Shown here: positions 34,301-38,930 of the stretch, in pieces
Layout: the number at the start of each line of letters is the position of its first letter
Numbering within the stretch: position 1 is the first letter of the stretch
NCBI GenBank assembly: GCA_018398805.1
Contig: JAGFBZ010001287.1
Span: forward strand, 1 to 64,000
Direction: 5' to 3'
Origin: Hirundichthys speculiger
Taxonomy: Eukaryota; Chordata; Actinopteri; Beloniformes; Exocoetidae
DNA: 64,000 nucleotides
Program-made: the position numbers and the translations under genes
Notes under the pieces: model-generated
Databases searched by the model: none
The model's input: the letters and a program-made list of their open reading frames with translations, nothing else
What the model was told of the DNA's origin: nothing

Positions 34301-36033
34301 GTGAAAAAAATATAAATATATCCAGTAATCCCTGGACTCCACTCTGCTTTCACAGCAGCAGGTTAAAAGCATGTTTCTCAGATGTGACACCCACGAGGAC
34401 AGCGTTAGCGCATCTTCCTCCTGGTCGTGGCTCATTTACCATCAGCAGCTATGACGCACCGCAGGAGGAATATCCAGTTACCAGTGATGAGCACCGCCAC
34501 CTCCCAAAGGCCTGGTGGAGATACGCCGAACCCTGCAGCCTTCTGCCCTCATTAGGACGGGCCATTATTTTTTTTAGTGGACTGTAAAAGTCAGCCTTCA
34601 CGGCAGGACTCGGAGCAACTAAACCTGAGCTGCCAGCTGTCTTCCAGGAGGACAGTTTATCATTTCTGTTTCTCTGCCCTCAAGTTTACACCCACACTCT
34701 GGAGGTAAACGTGTGTTTCTGTGAAGATAAAGCAGTTTGTGGCTGCTCTCAAGGTGGATGAGCGTCTGCGTCCAGGTATTGTTCTCAGATCAGCGCTGAC
34801 TTAAACCCACGACTGCTGCAGACTCAATCAGGAAAGATTTAAGTAGAAGTCAGATCTAAGCGTTTTGGTTTTCTTTACCAATGTAAGAGGAGATAAACAG
34901 AAGAAACGCTCCAACCTTCTGTAACTGGCTACAGTCACTTGAAAAAGTCTAAATCAGTTTGTTTGTGTAAAGTAGTGCTGGGCGATATGGAAAAAATCAT
35001 ATATCACGATATGGACTATTTTATATCACGATAGCGATATATATCACGATATACCATAATAAAGTGTGTTTTCAGTTATTCTCTGAAAAGTTTGACAAAA
35101 ATTTCATTGCTTACTTTTCAACTTTATTTTGAAAGGACATTTAGCTGAACTGTCACAAACATACATTTTAGTGCAGCAAAAACAGGTAGGTACAGAGGTA
35201 CAGTAGCTTTCACATTTTTTTTAAAGTGCACAACAGTTTGTGAGAGGAAAAACACATTTTTGCACTGAAGTTCAGCTATAAAAAATAAACACAAATTATT
35301 TTTCAACTTTCTGAAATCTGTTACCTTGTAGTGCAAAGTTTGCAAACCAATATAAAGTGTCTAAAGTAAACATCAGGGTTGAAGAGAACTCTGTTTAAGG
35401 CATTAACCACGAATAAAAGTGCAAACATAAAAGGCTACTTTGTAGAAGTAGATATGATTCTATCAAATTTATCGTTGCAGGTTATTTAATTACATATTTG
35501 CTGTAATAATTGATAAAATTAGGTTAGAAACGATAGAAGAGAAATGGCACGATACACACTTTTCTATCGTCCCCACGATATGTATCGTCATATTGCCCAG
35601 CACTACTGTAAAGACAAAATAAATGAAAAAAAAACAAAAAAACAGTCTAATCATTTTTATCTGTCAAAAAGAAAACAACAATTGAAGACGAGATGTTATG
35701 TGTTAATTCAGATGCATGTTAACTACCAGAAACCGGACCCACCTGTACCATGTCCAGCACCATGCCGGCCATCACCATGCCCATCCCAGCCAGCAGGTAG
35801 GGGAAAAGCACCTGGAGGCAGATGGCTACCGATGACTCCCCCTCCTCCTCCACTTTAGGCTTCTCCTCCGCCGGCTTTTTAGGAGGCAGCAGGACCGGGG
35901 GTACGATGAGCTCATCCTGGGCGTCTCCCAGGTGGGCTCCGGGACTCCCGCTGGGACTCTTCCCCTTGGAGCGGGACTTCTTGTTCTTCTTCCTGTGGCG
36001 GGTCTGCTGCGGTGGTTTATCCTCCCCGGGCAT
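2963..36033 (-). CDS. slc41a3: SLC41A3-like magnesium transporter gene, 3' exons outside the window
   Basis: Exons on the minus strand join as: alternative first coding exon 36033-35743 or 22117-21923, then 10032-9925, 8460-8389, 8264-8120, 6086-5940, 3317-3173, 3042-2963. Every junction has GT/AG and keeps frame. The product is a polytopic SLC41/MgtE-family membrane protein; this family moves Mg2+, and SLC41A3 has been reported as a mitochondrial Mg2+ efflux system. Diagnostic stretches are [58 protein letters not shown] and VFTPVING. The [17 protein letters not shown] and LCASS stretches fit SLC41A3 better than A1 or A2, judged from memory. The following 'GVGGNLVAVQ'-type exon and the C-terminal half are not in the window. 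Introns of up to about 26 kb are full of transposons. Paralogue assignment is less sure than family assignment. Confidence 0.88.
3173..3317 (-). CDS. slc41a3: slc41a3 exon 6
   Basis: The acceptor ggtgtcccgcag precedes 3317 and the donor ATCAGCAG/gtacgc follows 3173. The 145-nt exon reads (D)[19 protein letters not shown], then [18 protein letters not shown], then [10 protein letters not shown]. This is a membrane helix, the ARRSP loop and the start of the second MgtE half. The two bases AG at its end plus T of the next exon make Ser. Confidence 0.9.
3418..3752 (+). mobile_element. MITE family A, copy A2, complete
   Basis: TAGGGGTGTGG...CTCACCCCTA is flanked by an exact 8-bp duplication, atggtcag (3410-3417, 3753-3760). 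The 335-bp copy is intact and useful as the family reference. It sits about 100 bp upstream of exon 6 in the intron. Confidence 0.88.
3753..4533. other. Intron, nothing recognised
   Basis: AT-rich intron sequence. Short frames here have no domain resemblance. Confidence 0.5.
4534..5345 (+). mobile_element. hAT element Q2, degenerate, with transposase N-terminus
   Basis: It begins TAGGGGCGTCACATTATCGCG followed by dense GCGTTAATCGCAATTAATTA motifs. It ends in similar GATTAATTAATTA sequence near 5345; the right terminus and target duplication are not clear. The interior carries BED-finger and transposase coding remnants on the plus strand. Confidence 0.65.
4834..5233 (+). pseudogene. BED-finger hAT transposase N-terminal remnant in Q2
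   Basis: A 52-codon frame from ATG 4834 to the stop at 4992 contains [18 protein letters not shown], a BED zinc finger with its CxxC pair. The expected distal His pair is disrupted. A second open frame, 4991-5233, reads [13 protein letters not shown], then [13 protein letters not shown]. This resembles the region after the BED finger in hAT/ZBED transposases. The two pieces are out of frame, so this is a relic with no catalytic domain. Confidence 0.7.
5366..5530. repeat. Short dispersed-repeat fragment and (TAA)n tract
   Basis: The motif CTTTATTTATCCCATAAAGGGAAATT at 5371-5396 has a counterpart at 14910-14945 (CTTTATTTATCCCACAATGGGG). An A/T-rich stretch and an ATA/TAA microsatellite follow at about 5485-5528. 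The parent element of the motif is not identified. Confidence 0.5.
5940..6086 (-). CDS. slc41a3: slc41a3 exon 5, conserved Mg2+-pathway segment
   Basis: The acceptor tctgctctgcag precedes 6086 and the donor ATATAG/gtgagg follows 5940. The exon has 147 nt, in phase 1 at both ends. It reads (G)[14 protein letters not shown], then [17 protein letters not shown], then [14 protein letters not shown]. The Asp-containing [15 protein letters not shown] run is the most conserved SLC41/MgtE signature and contributes acidic residues to the ion path. Its last base plus AC from exon 6 gives Asp. Confidence 0.92.
6398..6434. repeat. Homopolymer run of 37 G
   Basis: An uninterrupted G run on the plus strand in the intron upstream of exon 5. 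On the gene's sense strand it is poly-C. Exact length is assembly-sensitive. Confidence 0.95.
6548..7354 (+). mobile_element. Charlie-like hAT MITE R
   Basis: The ends CAGGGATTCCCAAAGTGGGG and AAAAAGTTTGGAACCGCTG form imperfect inverted repeats of the CAGnGnTTCCCAAA type known from Charlie-like hAT elements. The flanks resemble each other only loosely. No transposase domain remains in the 807 bp. Confidence 0.65.
7355..8119. other. Intron, nothing recognised apart from a short G-rich tract
   Basis: The interval between R and exon 4 has a purine/G-rich patch at 7983-8030. No exon or known repeat is seen. Confidence 0.5.
8120..8264 (-). CDS. slc41a3: slc41a3 exon 4
   Basis: The acceptor gtgtgtgcag precedes 8264 and the donor TTGG/gtaggt follows 8120. 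The 145-nt exon starts in phase 0 and ends after the first base of a Gly codon. It reads [20 protein letters not shown]...[17 protein letters not shown], two hydrophobic helices of the first MgtE half. The split Gly codon is completed by GT at the start of the next exon, which confirms the junction. Confidence 0.9.
8389..8460 (-). CDS. slc41a3: slc41a3 exon 3 (24 codons)
   Basis: The acceptor tttctag precedes 8460 and the donor ATACAG/gtaacg follows 8389. The exon has 72 nt and is phase 0 at both ends. It reads [13 protein letters not shown]...CSNLALIQ, continuing directly from LSTA of exon 2. The ANTGQ(I/M)DDP wording is what points to SLC41A3 among the three paralogues. Confidence 0.9.
8600..9475. 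mobile_element. Inverted-repeat element T with internal minisatellite
   Basis: The ends TACGACGGAGTATCAGGGCC and its exact reverse complement continue as about 85-bp arms through CACTGAGAAAAAAAATGTGGG to CTCACTTACGA. The direct repeat GCATCC flanks both sides. That 6-bp duplication fits no superfamily securely; an alternative reading gives 4 bp. A 20-bp minisatellite has expanded inside the left arm. The element lies in the slc41a3 intron about 140 bp upstream of exon 3. Confidence 0.8.
8671..9187. repeat. 20-bp minisatellite (GAGAATAAAGTCGAAATGTC)n, about 26 units
   Basis: Units vary at a few positions (AAAG/GAAG/CAAG/AAAGA; TCG/TCA/ACG). The array sits between the CTCACTTAC part of the left arm of T and its continuation AAAATGCAGTTTCCAGAA. 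The long minus-strand open frame across it is only a by-product of the repeat. Confidence 0.92.
9476..9924. other. Intron, nothing recognised
   Basis: Unique-looking sequence between element T and exon 2. Confidence 0.5.
9925..10032 (-). CDS. slc41a3: slc41a3 shared exon 2 (36 codons)
   Basis: The acceptor ttttaattgcag precedes 10032 and the donor GCT/gtaaga follows 9925. The 108-nt exon is phase 0 at both ends and reads HWEVFKV...[23 protein letters not shown]. The [20 protein letters not shown] stretch is a hallmark of SLC41 proteins, in the first MgtE half. It is the first exon common to both alternative starts. Confidence 0.9.
10374..10536. mobile_element. Small palindromic MITE W
   Basis: AGCAGTACCGCTTCTGACC with ACATGGGGGC at the left is mirrored by GCCCCCATGTGGCCAGAAGTGGTACTGCT at the right. 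This gives arms of about 28 bp around about 105 bp of spacer. Target duplication is unclear. It may be a foldback MITE. Confidence 0.55.
10537..11341. other. Intron, nothing recognised
   Basis: Mixed sequence between W and the 21-bp minisatellite; no coding or repeat signature seen. Confidence 0.5.
11342..11677. repeat. 21-bp minisatellite, 16 units
   Basis: The unit is GCTGCCACAGCTGAAACGAGC with later units GGTGCCGGAGCTGAAACGAGC. At 336 bp this is exactly 16 x 21. Because 21 is a multiple of three, a plus-strand frame (11139-11783) reads as heptad-like L/VPQ/ELKRA repeats. I see no promoter, splice context or conserved flank that would make it a gene. Confidence 0.93.
11678..12640. other. 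Intron, nothing recognised
   Basis: A/T-rich sequence with poly-A patches (11780, 11936); no domain or repeat family recognised. Confidence 0.45.
12650..13440 (+). pseudogene. Tc1-like transposase relic
   Basis: The plus-strand frame at 13221-13418 reads [19 protein letters not shown], then [17 protein letters not shown]. This corresponds to the catalytic core after the first Asp of fish Tc1 transposases (SDETK...YVWR...VKHGGGSVM). A frame shift follows, after which GTTTTTATTGATGATGTGAC continues as VFIDDVT. Upstream DNA (CTAAAGGCCTGGAAGACTAAAGAGAACTC near 12990) corresponds to the DNA-binding half but is broken. The terminal repeats are not certain. Confidence 0.75.
13660..14850. repeat. 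11/22-bp minisatellite, 1.19 kb
   Basis: Half-units of 11 bp (GGTAGAACNCT and GGTACGATACT) alternate to make a roughly 22-bp unit, with higher-order variants containing CCGGTACGGATAGT. The minus strand is almost stop-free in all three frames over about 1 kb because the unit lacks stops and 22 is not a multiple of three. No gene is inferred. Confidence 0.93.
14851..15941. other. Intron with one short dispersed-repeat fragment
   Basis: GATAAGATATTCCTTTATTTATCCCACAATGGGG (14904-14940) matches the motif at 5371. The rest shows no recognised feature. Confidence 0.5.
15942..16305 (-). mobile_element. MITE family A, copy A3, reverse orientation
   Basis: It runs TAGGTGTGAGTATTAGCAAGG to TTTTCACACCCCTA, flanked by ccgcttat and cggcttat (one mismatch). 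It is nearly full length. Confidence 0.85.
16306..17114. other. Intron, nothing recognised
   Basis: No coding, RNA or mobile-element signal noticed between A3 and S. Confidence 0.45.
17115..17557 (+). mobile_element. Charlie-like hAT MITE S
   Basis: The termini CAGTGGTTCTCAAACTTTT and TAGTTTGCGCACCACTG are typical Charlie-type hAT ends. CGTACCAC repeats occur near both ends. The flanks agctaaag and gtttaaag agree only partly. Confidence 0.7.
17558..17965. other. Intron, nothing recognised
   Basis: Short interval between S and A4 with no supported feature. Confidence 0.45.
18139..18750 (+). mobile_element. hAT-like element D1 carrying a MADF fragment
   Basis: TAGGGATGCACATTTTGG...CCATGTGCATCCCTA gives 12-bp inverted ends. 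The flanks ataaatag and aaaaatag are an 8-bp duplication with one change. Subterminal GGTTAACGG/CCGTTAACCG palindromes cluster at both ends. The 612-bp body contains a minus-strand coding fragment. Confidence 0.8.
18418..18615 (-). pseudogene. MADF-domain coding fragment within D1
   Basis: A 66-codon open frame reads [17 protein letters not shown], then [19 protein letters not shown], then [10 protein letters not shown]. This matches the MADF DNA-binding fold: KYPxLYD start, WxxIA middle and VxxxWKNxRxxF end, nearly a whole domain of about 55 residues. It stops right after the domain with no transposase following. It may be a captured exon or the leftover DNA-binding part of a larger transposon. 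Confidence 0.75.
18968..20440. other. Intron, 1.5 kb without recognised features
   Basis: Mixed-composition sequence with a few poly-T/A runs. No exon fitting slc41a3 and no terminal repeats found. Confidence 0.45.
21004..21748. mobile_element. hAT-like element G with long (GA)n tract
   Basis: TAGAGGTCTTCGG...GAAGCTCTCTA is flanked by an exact 8-bp duplication, ctttagca (20996-21003, 21749-21756). Both ends are dense in CGGGTC/GACCCG motifs. It is inserted in the second unit of the F composite. Confidence 0.82.
21149..21235. repeat. (GA)n microsatellite, 87 bp
   Basis: Uninterrupted GA dinucleotides inside element G. Confidence 0.97.
21923..22117 (-). CDS. slc41a3: slc41a3 alternative first coding exon 1b
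   Basis: ATG at 22117 (caagATGg) opens 65 codons ending GACCTGATACAA, then gtatgt, a good 5' splice site at 21923/21922. The N-terminus ([10 protein letters not shown]...) is unrelated to exon 1a and lacks its polybasic stretch. The final 31 residues align to those of exon 1a with 17 identities, including PYL, GMV and the last Gln. This is again the first membrane helix, ending in phase 0. The exon can therefore replace 1a in front of the 10032 exon. A start at an upstream TTG was not used because the ATG has the better context. The F-family composite element ends only 20 nt inside the downstream intron. Confidence 0.8.
22118..22275 (-). promoter_or_regulatory. Putative promoter / 5' UTR of exon 1b
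   Basis: This is the block immediately upstream of the exon 1b ATG. On the gene strand it holds an ETS-type site (GACAGGAAGT, 22203-22194), an A/T-rich CCTTTTAATTT about 70 nt from the ATG and an inverted CCAAT box (plus-strand ccaat at 22264). No transposon sequence is recognised in it. Its role as a promoter is inferred from the presence of a first coding exon. Confidence 0.45.
22276..23409. other. Upstream of exon 1b: no exon, CT-rich patch
   Basis: (CT)n stretches occur at 23082-23104 and 23117-23135 in a pyrimidine-rich block. A 173-codon plus-strand frame (22806-23327) spans it but is low complexity, so I do not call it a gene. Confidence 0.5.
24053..24922 (+). mobile_element. hAT MITE family H, copy H1, inside I1
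   Basis: TAGGGATGGGCATTCGG...ATTATGCCCATCCCTA is flanked by gtagagac and gtagagaa. The ends carry TTAATAATCGATTAAT motifs. A 5-bp GGCTA tandem array lies at about 24455-24476. The copy is 870 bp and one of three in the window. Confidence 0.88.
24459..24830 (-). pseudogene. BED zinc-finger frame in H1, still open
   Basis: The 123-codon frame contains, from an internal Met at 24656, [19 protein letters not shown], then [15 protein letters not shown], then [11 protein letters not shown]. This is a complete BED finger with CxxC, HLxxxH and the aromatic start. H2 and H3 carry stop codons or lost cysteines at matching places. The flanking part of the frame before 24656 shows no domain. Confidence 0.78.
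25000..25199 (-). pseudogene. BED zinc-finger coding fragment of element J
   Basis: The frame from ATG 25199 reads [17 protein letters not shown], then [15 protein letters not shown], then TTNMAKHLR. This is a BED finger with the aromatic VWxHF start and the CxxC pair. The second His of the terminal pair appears to be Asp (HLRLDG), so zinc binding may be lost. It continues open into unrelated sequence; no transposase core remains. Confidence 0.8.
25429..26152. other. Nothing recognised
   Basis: Unique-looking interval between J and A5 inside the exon 1a intron. Confidence 0.45.
26153..27202 (-). mobile_element. MITE family A, copy A5, interrupted by E1
   Basis: CAGGGGTGAGTATTGGC...TTCACAGCCCTA is flanked by an exact duplication, ctctgaac (26145-26152, 27203-27210). 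E1 sits near its right end. Confidence 0.87.
26461..27110 (+). mobile_element. hAT MITE family E, copy E1, inside A5
   Basis: TAGGGGTGCACGTTAAC...GTTATCGTGCATCCCTA is flanked by an exact duplication, aaatcgat (26453-26460, 27111-27118). The ends are rich in CCGATAAC/GTTATCGG. A decayed BED-finger sequence homologous to that in E3 lies at about 26880-27045. Confidence 0.88.
27203..28105. other. Nothing recognised
   Basis: Overlapping open frames at 27670-28266 on both strands are driven by GC-rich sequence and the CA repeat; no domain seen. Confidence 0.45.
28110..28156. repeat. (CA)n microsatellite
   Basis: ACACACACACCAAGACACAC... continues as near-perfect CA to about 28156. Confidence 0.95.
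28295..28323. repeat. Homopolymer run of 29 C
   Basis: Uninterrupted C on the plus strand, hence a 29-G run in the sense strand of the exon-1a transcript. Confidence 0.95.
28443..28869 (+). mobile_element. MITE family F, copy F2, complete
   Basis: TAGAGCTGAGCGATTTTATCG...TATCGCTACAGCCCTA is flanked by an exact duplication, atcaatat (28435-28442, 28870-28877). At 427 bp it serves as the family reference. Confidence 0.9.
29011..29895 (+). mobile_element. hAT MITE family H, copy H2
   Basis: TAGGGATGGGCATTCGG...TATGCCCATCCCTA is flanked by attataaa and attagaaa (one mismatch). The BED region is decayed: an in-frame stop, a lost cysteine and a local rearrangement near 29590. Confidence 0.88.
30100..30615 (-). 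pseudogene. Tc1-like element fragment, 5' part
   Basis: On the minus strand the DNA TTTCAGCTGGCAACAAGTTA, CATCCGTGGTCGTGGAAACG and TTAGTCAGTTTGAGAAGGG matches the start of common fish Tc1-like elements as I recall them. It encodes pieces such as [16 protein letters not shown] of the paired-like DNA-binding domain. A terminal-repeat-like GGCCAAATAAAAAGTCACC lies near 30600. The catalytic half is absent. Confidence 0.6.
30616..31432. other. Nothing recognised
   Basis: Interval between the Tc1 fragment and F3 with no supported feature. Confidence 0.45.
31433..32990 (-). mobile_element. MITE family F, copy F3, interrupted by E2
   Basis: TAGGGCTGTAGCCGAAC...ATCGCTCAGCTCTA is flanked by gtcaccag and gttaccag. 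It is the reverse of F2. E2 is inserted at attacaca. Confidence 0.87.
31643..32753 (-). mobile_element. hAT MITE family E, copy E2, longest copy
   Basis: TAGGGATGTACGATAAC...GATAGTTATCATGCACCCCTA is flanked by attacaca and actacaca. The 1,111-bp copy has on its minus strand (about 32335-32160) a BED-like start, [20 protein letters not shown]. The second cysteine is lost and a stop follows. Confidence 0.85.
33337..34084 (+). mobile_element. MITE family I, copy I2, complete
   Basis: (T)AGTGGTACCTCTACTTACGAA...GTAAGTAGAGGTACCACTG lies between TA dinucleotides, so it is a TA-target (mariner/Tigger-type) element. An internal module runs from CAGACCTCCACCAAG (33557) to CTTGGCGGAGGTAA (33768) and may be an older inserted repeat. 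Confidence 0.8.
34085..34972. other. Nothing recognised
   Basis: The open frame at 34279-34587 lacks any domain or splice context. Confidence 0.45.
34973..35605 (-). mobile_element. MITE family B, copy B2
   Basis: Inverted copy of B1 (TAGTGCTGGGCGATATGG...TATTGCCCAGCACTA), flanked by gtgtaaag and ctgtaaag. It lies about 140 bp from the exon 1a donor, in the downstream intron. Confidence 0.87.
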
Positions 36034-36077
36034 GGCGGCGGCGGTGTTTGTGGCGAGTGTAGCTGTGGTGGTTTAAT
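35743..36077 (-). CDS. slc41a3: slc41a3 alternative first coding exon 1a (CDS 36033-35743)
   Basis: ATG at 36033 lies in a strong context (gccgccATGc). It opens 97 codons to ATGGTACAG followed by gtgggt, a 5' splice site at 35743/35742. The N-terminus is hydrophilic, with a Lys/Arg cluster ([11 protein letters not shown]) at residues 15-25 and a Pro/Glu-rich linker. A hydrophobic segment follows at about residues 68-92 ([14 protein letters not shown]), equivalent to the first SLC41 membrane helix. The last codon is Gln in phase 0, matching the exon at 10032 that starts HWEVF. A pyrimidine-rich acceptor (tctgtctgctcag) precedes 36077, so about 44 nt of 5' UTR and a further upstream noncoding exon are expected. 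Exon 1b is a mutually exclusive counterpart. Confidence 0.85.
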
Positions 36078-36161
36078 CTGAGCAGACAGAACACAAAGAC
36101 AGATTTATTTAGTGGCTTTTAGTTTGTTCCAGATCCACTTACTAAGGAGATAACTGATAAC

Positions 36162-36307
36162 TAGAGCTGAGCGATTTTATCGATTCTGCGATATATATCG
36201 ATATTTTATAGAGTATCAATTTATCAGCCGTGGGTATCGATATTCTAAGCTTCTTTCAAAACCCCCGTGTCCCACCTTTAAAAGCTTGCAAGAAACAATT
36301 TGCACTG
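36162..36307 (+). mobile_element. MITE family F, truncated copy F4
   Basis: The left end TAGAGCTGAGCGATTTTATCG runs about 145 bp to AACAATTTGCACTG, then breaks into a T-rich tract. No right end is found. It lies upstream of the exon 1a acceptor. Confidence 0.8.
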
Positions 36308-36615
36308 GTTTTTTTTTTTTATTTGAATAAAATAAAAGCTAAGACATGAGCCAATATTTTATTGGAGAACATAAATGTTTAAACTGACACTTTCATCCAC
36401 TAGATGAGCTCATTTCAAATCCGATGCCTGCTGCAGGTCCTAAAACCAGTTTTGCAACAAATGACTGAAAAAGCAAGAAATTTATAAAAAAAGATTCAGC
36501 TGGGAGTTAATGAAGTTAACTGGTATCAGGTCTGGAACATGATCGGATATAAAAGGGATGTCTTAAGAGAGGCAGAGGCTCTCCAATCTGTCAAAGAGTG
36601 AAAAATACTGCTATA

Positions 36616-36650
<35 letters not shown>

Positions 36651-36776
36651 AGTACAACTCTCATCACCTGCAATGCAGAACATCTACAGATTCAGAGGGA
36701 CTGGAGACAAGGGTGACTCATCTTTATGATTGTGTTAATGACATCACTAAATGGGTTCACTGTCAGTAAACACAAT
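36308..36776. other. Low-complexity stretch with poly-T and a 30-bp poly-A
   Basis: A T run follows the F4 break and an A run of about 30 lies at 36620-36649. No other feature is recognised. Confidence 0.6.
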
Positions 36777-37778
36777 TAGGGGTGTGAAGAAAACCCATTG
36801 GCGATATATCGCGATTTTTGGCCGCCCAATATAAATATCAATTTTCAGCTCCTAATATCGATTTTTGAGGAAAATTCATTCATTCATTTAAATGTGCAAA
36901 AACATGAATAATAAACAATAAATAGGTTGTTTTGACTCAATTTATCCTCTGAATGATCAATATAATCTGATGAACATATACAGCAACTTGATTTTTCATC
37001 TCTACTTTTAATTTTGATATTAACAGGGTAGAATATCGCGACAATATATCGCGACCCAAGTATCACGATACATATCATATTGCGATGTCCTTGCCACAAA
37101 TAGGGGTGTGAAAAAAATCGATTTGGCAATATATCGCGATTTTTGGCCACCCGATATAATATCAATTTTCAGCTCCTAATATCGATTTTTGAGGAAAATT
37201 CATTCATTCATTTAAATGTGCAAAAACATGAATAATAAACAATAAATAGGTTGTTTTGACTCAATTTATCCTCTGAATGATCAATATAATCTGATGAACA
37301 TATACAGCAACTTGATTTTTCATCTCTACTTTTAATTTTGATATTGACAGGGTAGAATATCGCAATATATCACTATAATATATCGTGACCCAAGTATCAC
37401 GATACATATCGTATTGCGATGTCCTTGCCACAAATAGGGGTGTGAAAAAAATTAATTTGGCGATATATCGTGATTTTTGGTCGCCCGATATATCTATTTT
37501 CAGCTCCTAATATCGATTTTTGAGGGAAATTCATTCATTCATTTAAATGTGCAAAAACATGAATAATAAACAATAAATAGGTTGTTTTGAAGCAAATCAT
37601 TTGTCCTCTGAATGATCAATATCATCTGATGAACATATACAGCAACTTGATTTTTCATCTCTACTTTTAATTTTGATATTAACTGGGTAGAATATCGCAA
37701 TATATCGCGATAATACATCGTGACTCAAGTATCACGATACATATCGTATTGCGATGTCCTTGCCAATACTCACCCCTA
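36777..37778 (+). mobile_element. MITE family A, three-unit tandem array (A6)
   Basis: Three head-to-tail units start TAGGGGTGTGAA at 36777, 37101 and 37435. Units 1 and 2 lack the final CTCACCCCTA and join as CCTTGCCACAAA/TAGGGG; unit 3 ends complete. A single exact duplication, aacacaat (36769-36776, 37779-37786), flanks the whole array. One insertion therefore expanded in place. Confidence 0.92.
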
Positions 37779-37789
37779 AACACAATCCA

Positions 37790-38220
37790 CAAATCCATGA
37801 TGCCAACTAAAGCTCTACCATCAAAAAGGAACCCATCCAGAAGAAGAACCATAGTGAGACCCAAGACTCATTTAAAATGGACCATTTCAAAGTGGGAACA
37901 TGTTCTGTGGTCAGACCGGTCCAGATGTGACATTCTGGTTGGTGATCTGGTTGGTCCTCCAGGCTGAAGAGGAGGAGACCTTCCAGTTATCAGCTCTAAA
38001 ACCAGCATCTCTGATGGTCTGGAGGTGCACGAGTCCACACGGTCTGGACAACTGGCAGGTTCTGGAAGGATCTATGACTGCTGGGAAGGTCCATAAAGGT
38101 TCTGGAGCAACATCTGCTCCCCTCCAGACGAGGTCTCTTTCAGGGAAGGTCCTGTCTTCTCAGCAGATGCTAAATCACATCCTGCAGCTGTTTCAACAGC
38201 AGGGCTTCATCTGAGGTTTA
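37790..38220 (+). pseudogene. Tc1-like transposase relic, catalytic core
   Basis: Pieces in different frames read WEHVLWSDRSRCDILVGD, KPASLMVWRC, then LFQGRSCLLSADAKSHPA. They match the first catalytic Asp region (LWSDESRF), the KPASLMVWG stretch and the second Asp region (LFQQDNAKPHTA) of Tc1-family transposases. Several frame shifts are present. The second catalytic motif is altered. Confidence 0.75.
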
Positions 38221-38728
38221 TGAGATTTGTAAATCACTGCATTCTGTTTTTTAATTTGTCTTGTTTTTTTTTTTGTTCACTCCATCTCCACTGCAGATGT
38301 ATTATGTTTCTGCAGAAAGATGAGCTCAAATGTCAGTTTACAGCAACTCAGTTGACAGAAATAACTCTTAAAACCCCGAAAAAGTTAACTCTGAGTTAAC
38401 TTTTTAATTTATTTTTAACCCTGAGTTTGTTGAACCTCCTTCCTAAACCAGACAATGTACAGAAAAGTTCATCGATTCAGATCCGGAACCTGCATTAATC
38501 AACTATTTAACGTCTGTAAATCCGCCACGACGACTTCAAACGACCACGAATGAACACGTAACGTGAACCCTGTCGGCGTTTTAACGGTATTAAACGTCAC
38601 GAGCTCGTGACAGCGGTCTCGTGAATTCATTTAGTCAATAAAATGCTAAATTAAAGACAGCGACGTCGGGCTGCCGGCGGTGTAAAGAGCGGAAATAAAA
38701 ATAAAAATAAAACGTTAGCGGTACGCAC
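38221..38728. other. Nothing recognised
   Basis: Sequence between the Tc1 relic and the CpG-rich candidate promoter. Confidence 0.45.
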
Positions 38729-38930
38729 TTGTCCCTCGCGGACTCCCGAAAACCTCCCGGAACCTCCGAAGTCATCGGCGGGTCCAAAACCGTCGAAATA
38801 TCGTAGAAATGTTCTGTTGACGAGCATTCCTCCGGCTGCCATGTGTGCATCCCATAATACAGCTGGCCCAGTAACCGCGGTTACTCAGCCAGGCGCTTTC
38901 TTATTATTGGATGAAAAAAAAAAATTCAAA
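38729..38930 (-). promoter_or_regulatory. CpG-rich candidate promoter and noncoding exon 0 of the exon-1a transcript
   Basis: The block is CpG-rich compared with its AT-rich surroundings. It has a CCAAT box on the minus strand (plus attgg at 38906-38910), the palindrome gtaaccgcggttac, and ATG codons at 38850 and 38842 that open short frames. A possible donor CAA/gtgcgt lies at 38729. Joined to the acceptor at 36077, neither upstream ATG is in frame with the slc41a3 ATG, so they would be uORFs. It could instead be the promoter of an unseen gene. Confidence 0.4.

Noticed and set aside
36777..37778. CRISPR-like regular repeats
   Set aside because: Units are 324-344 bp whole MITEs without spacers; the genome is eukaryotic.
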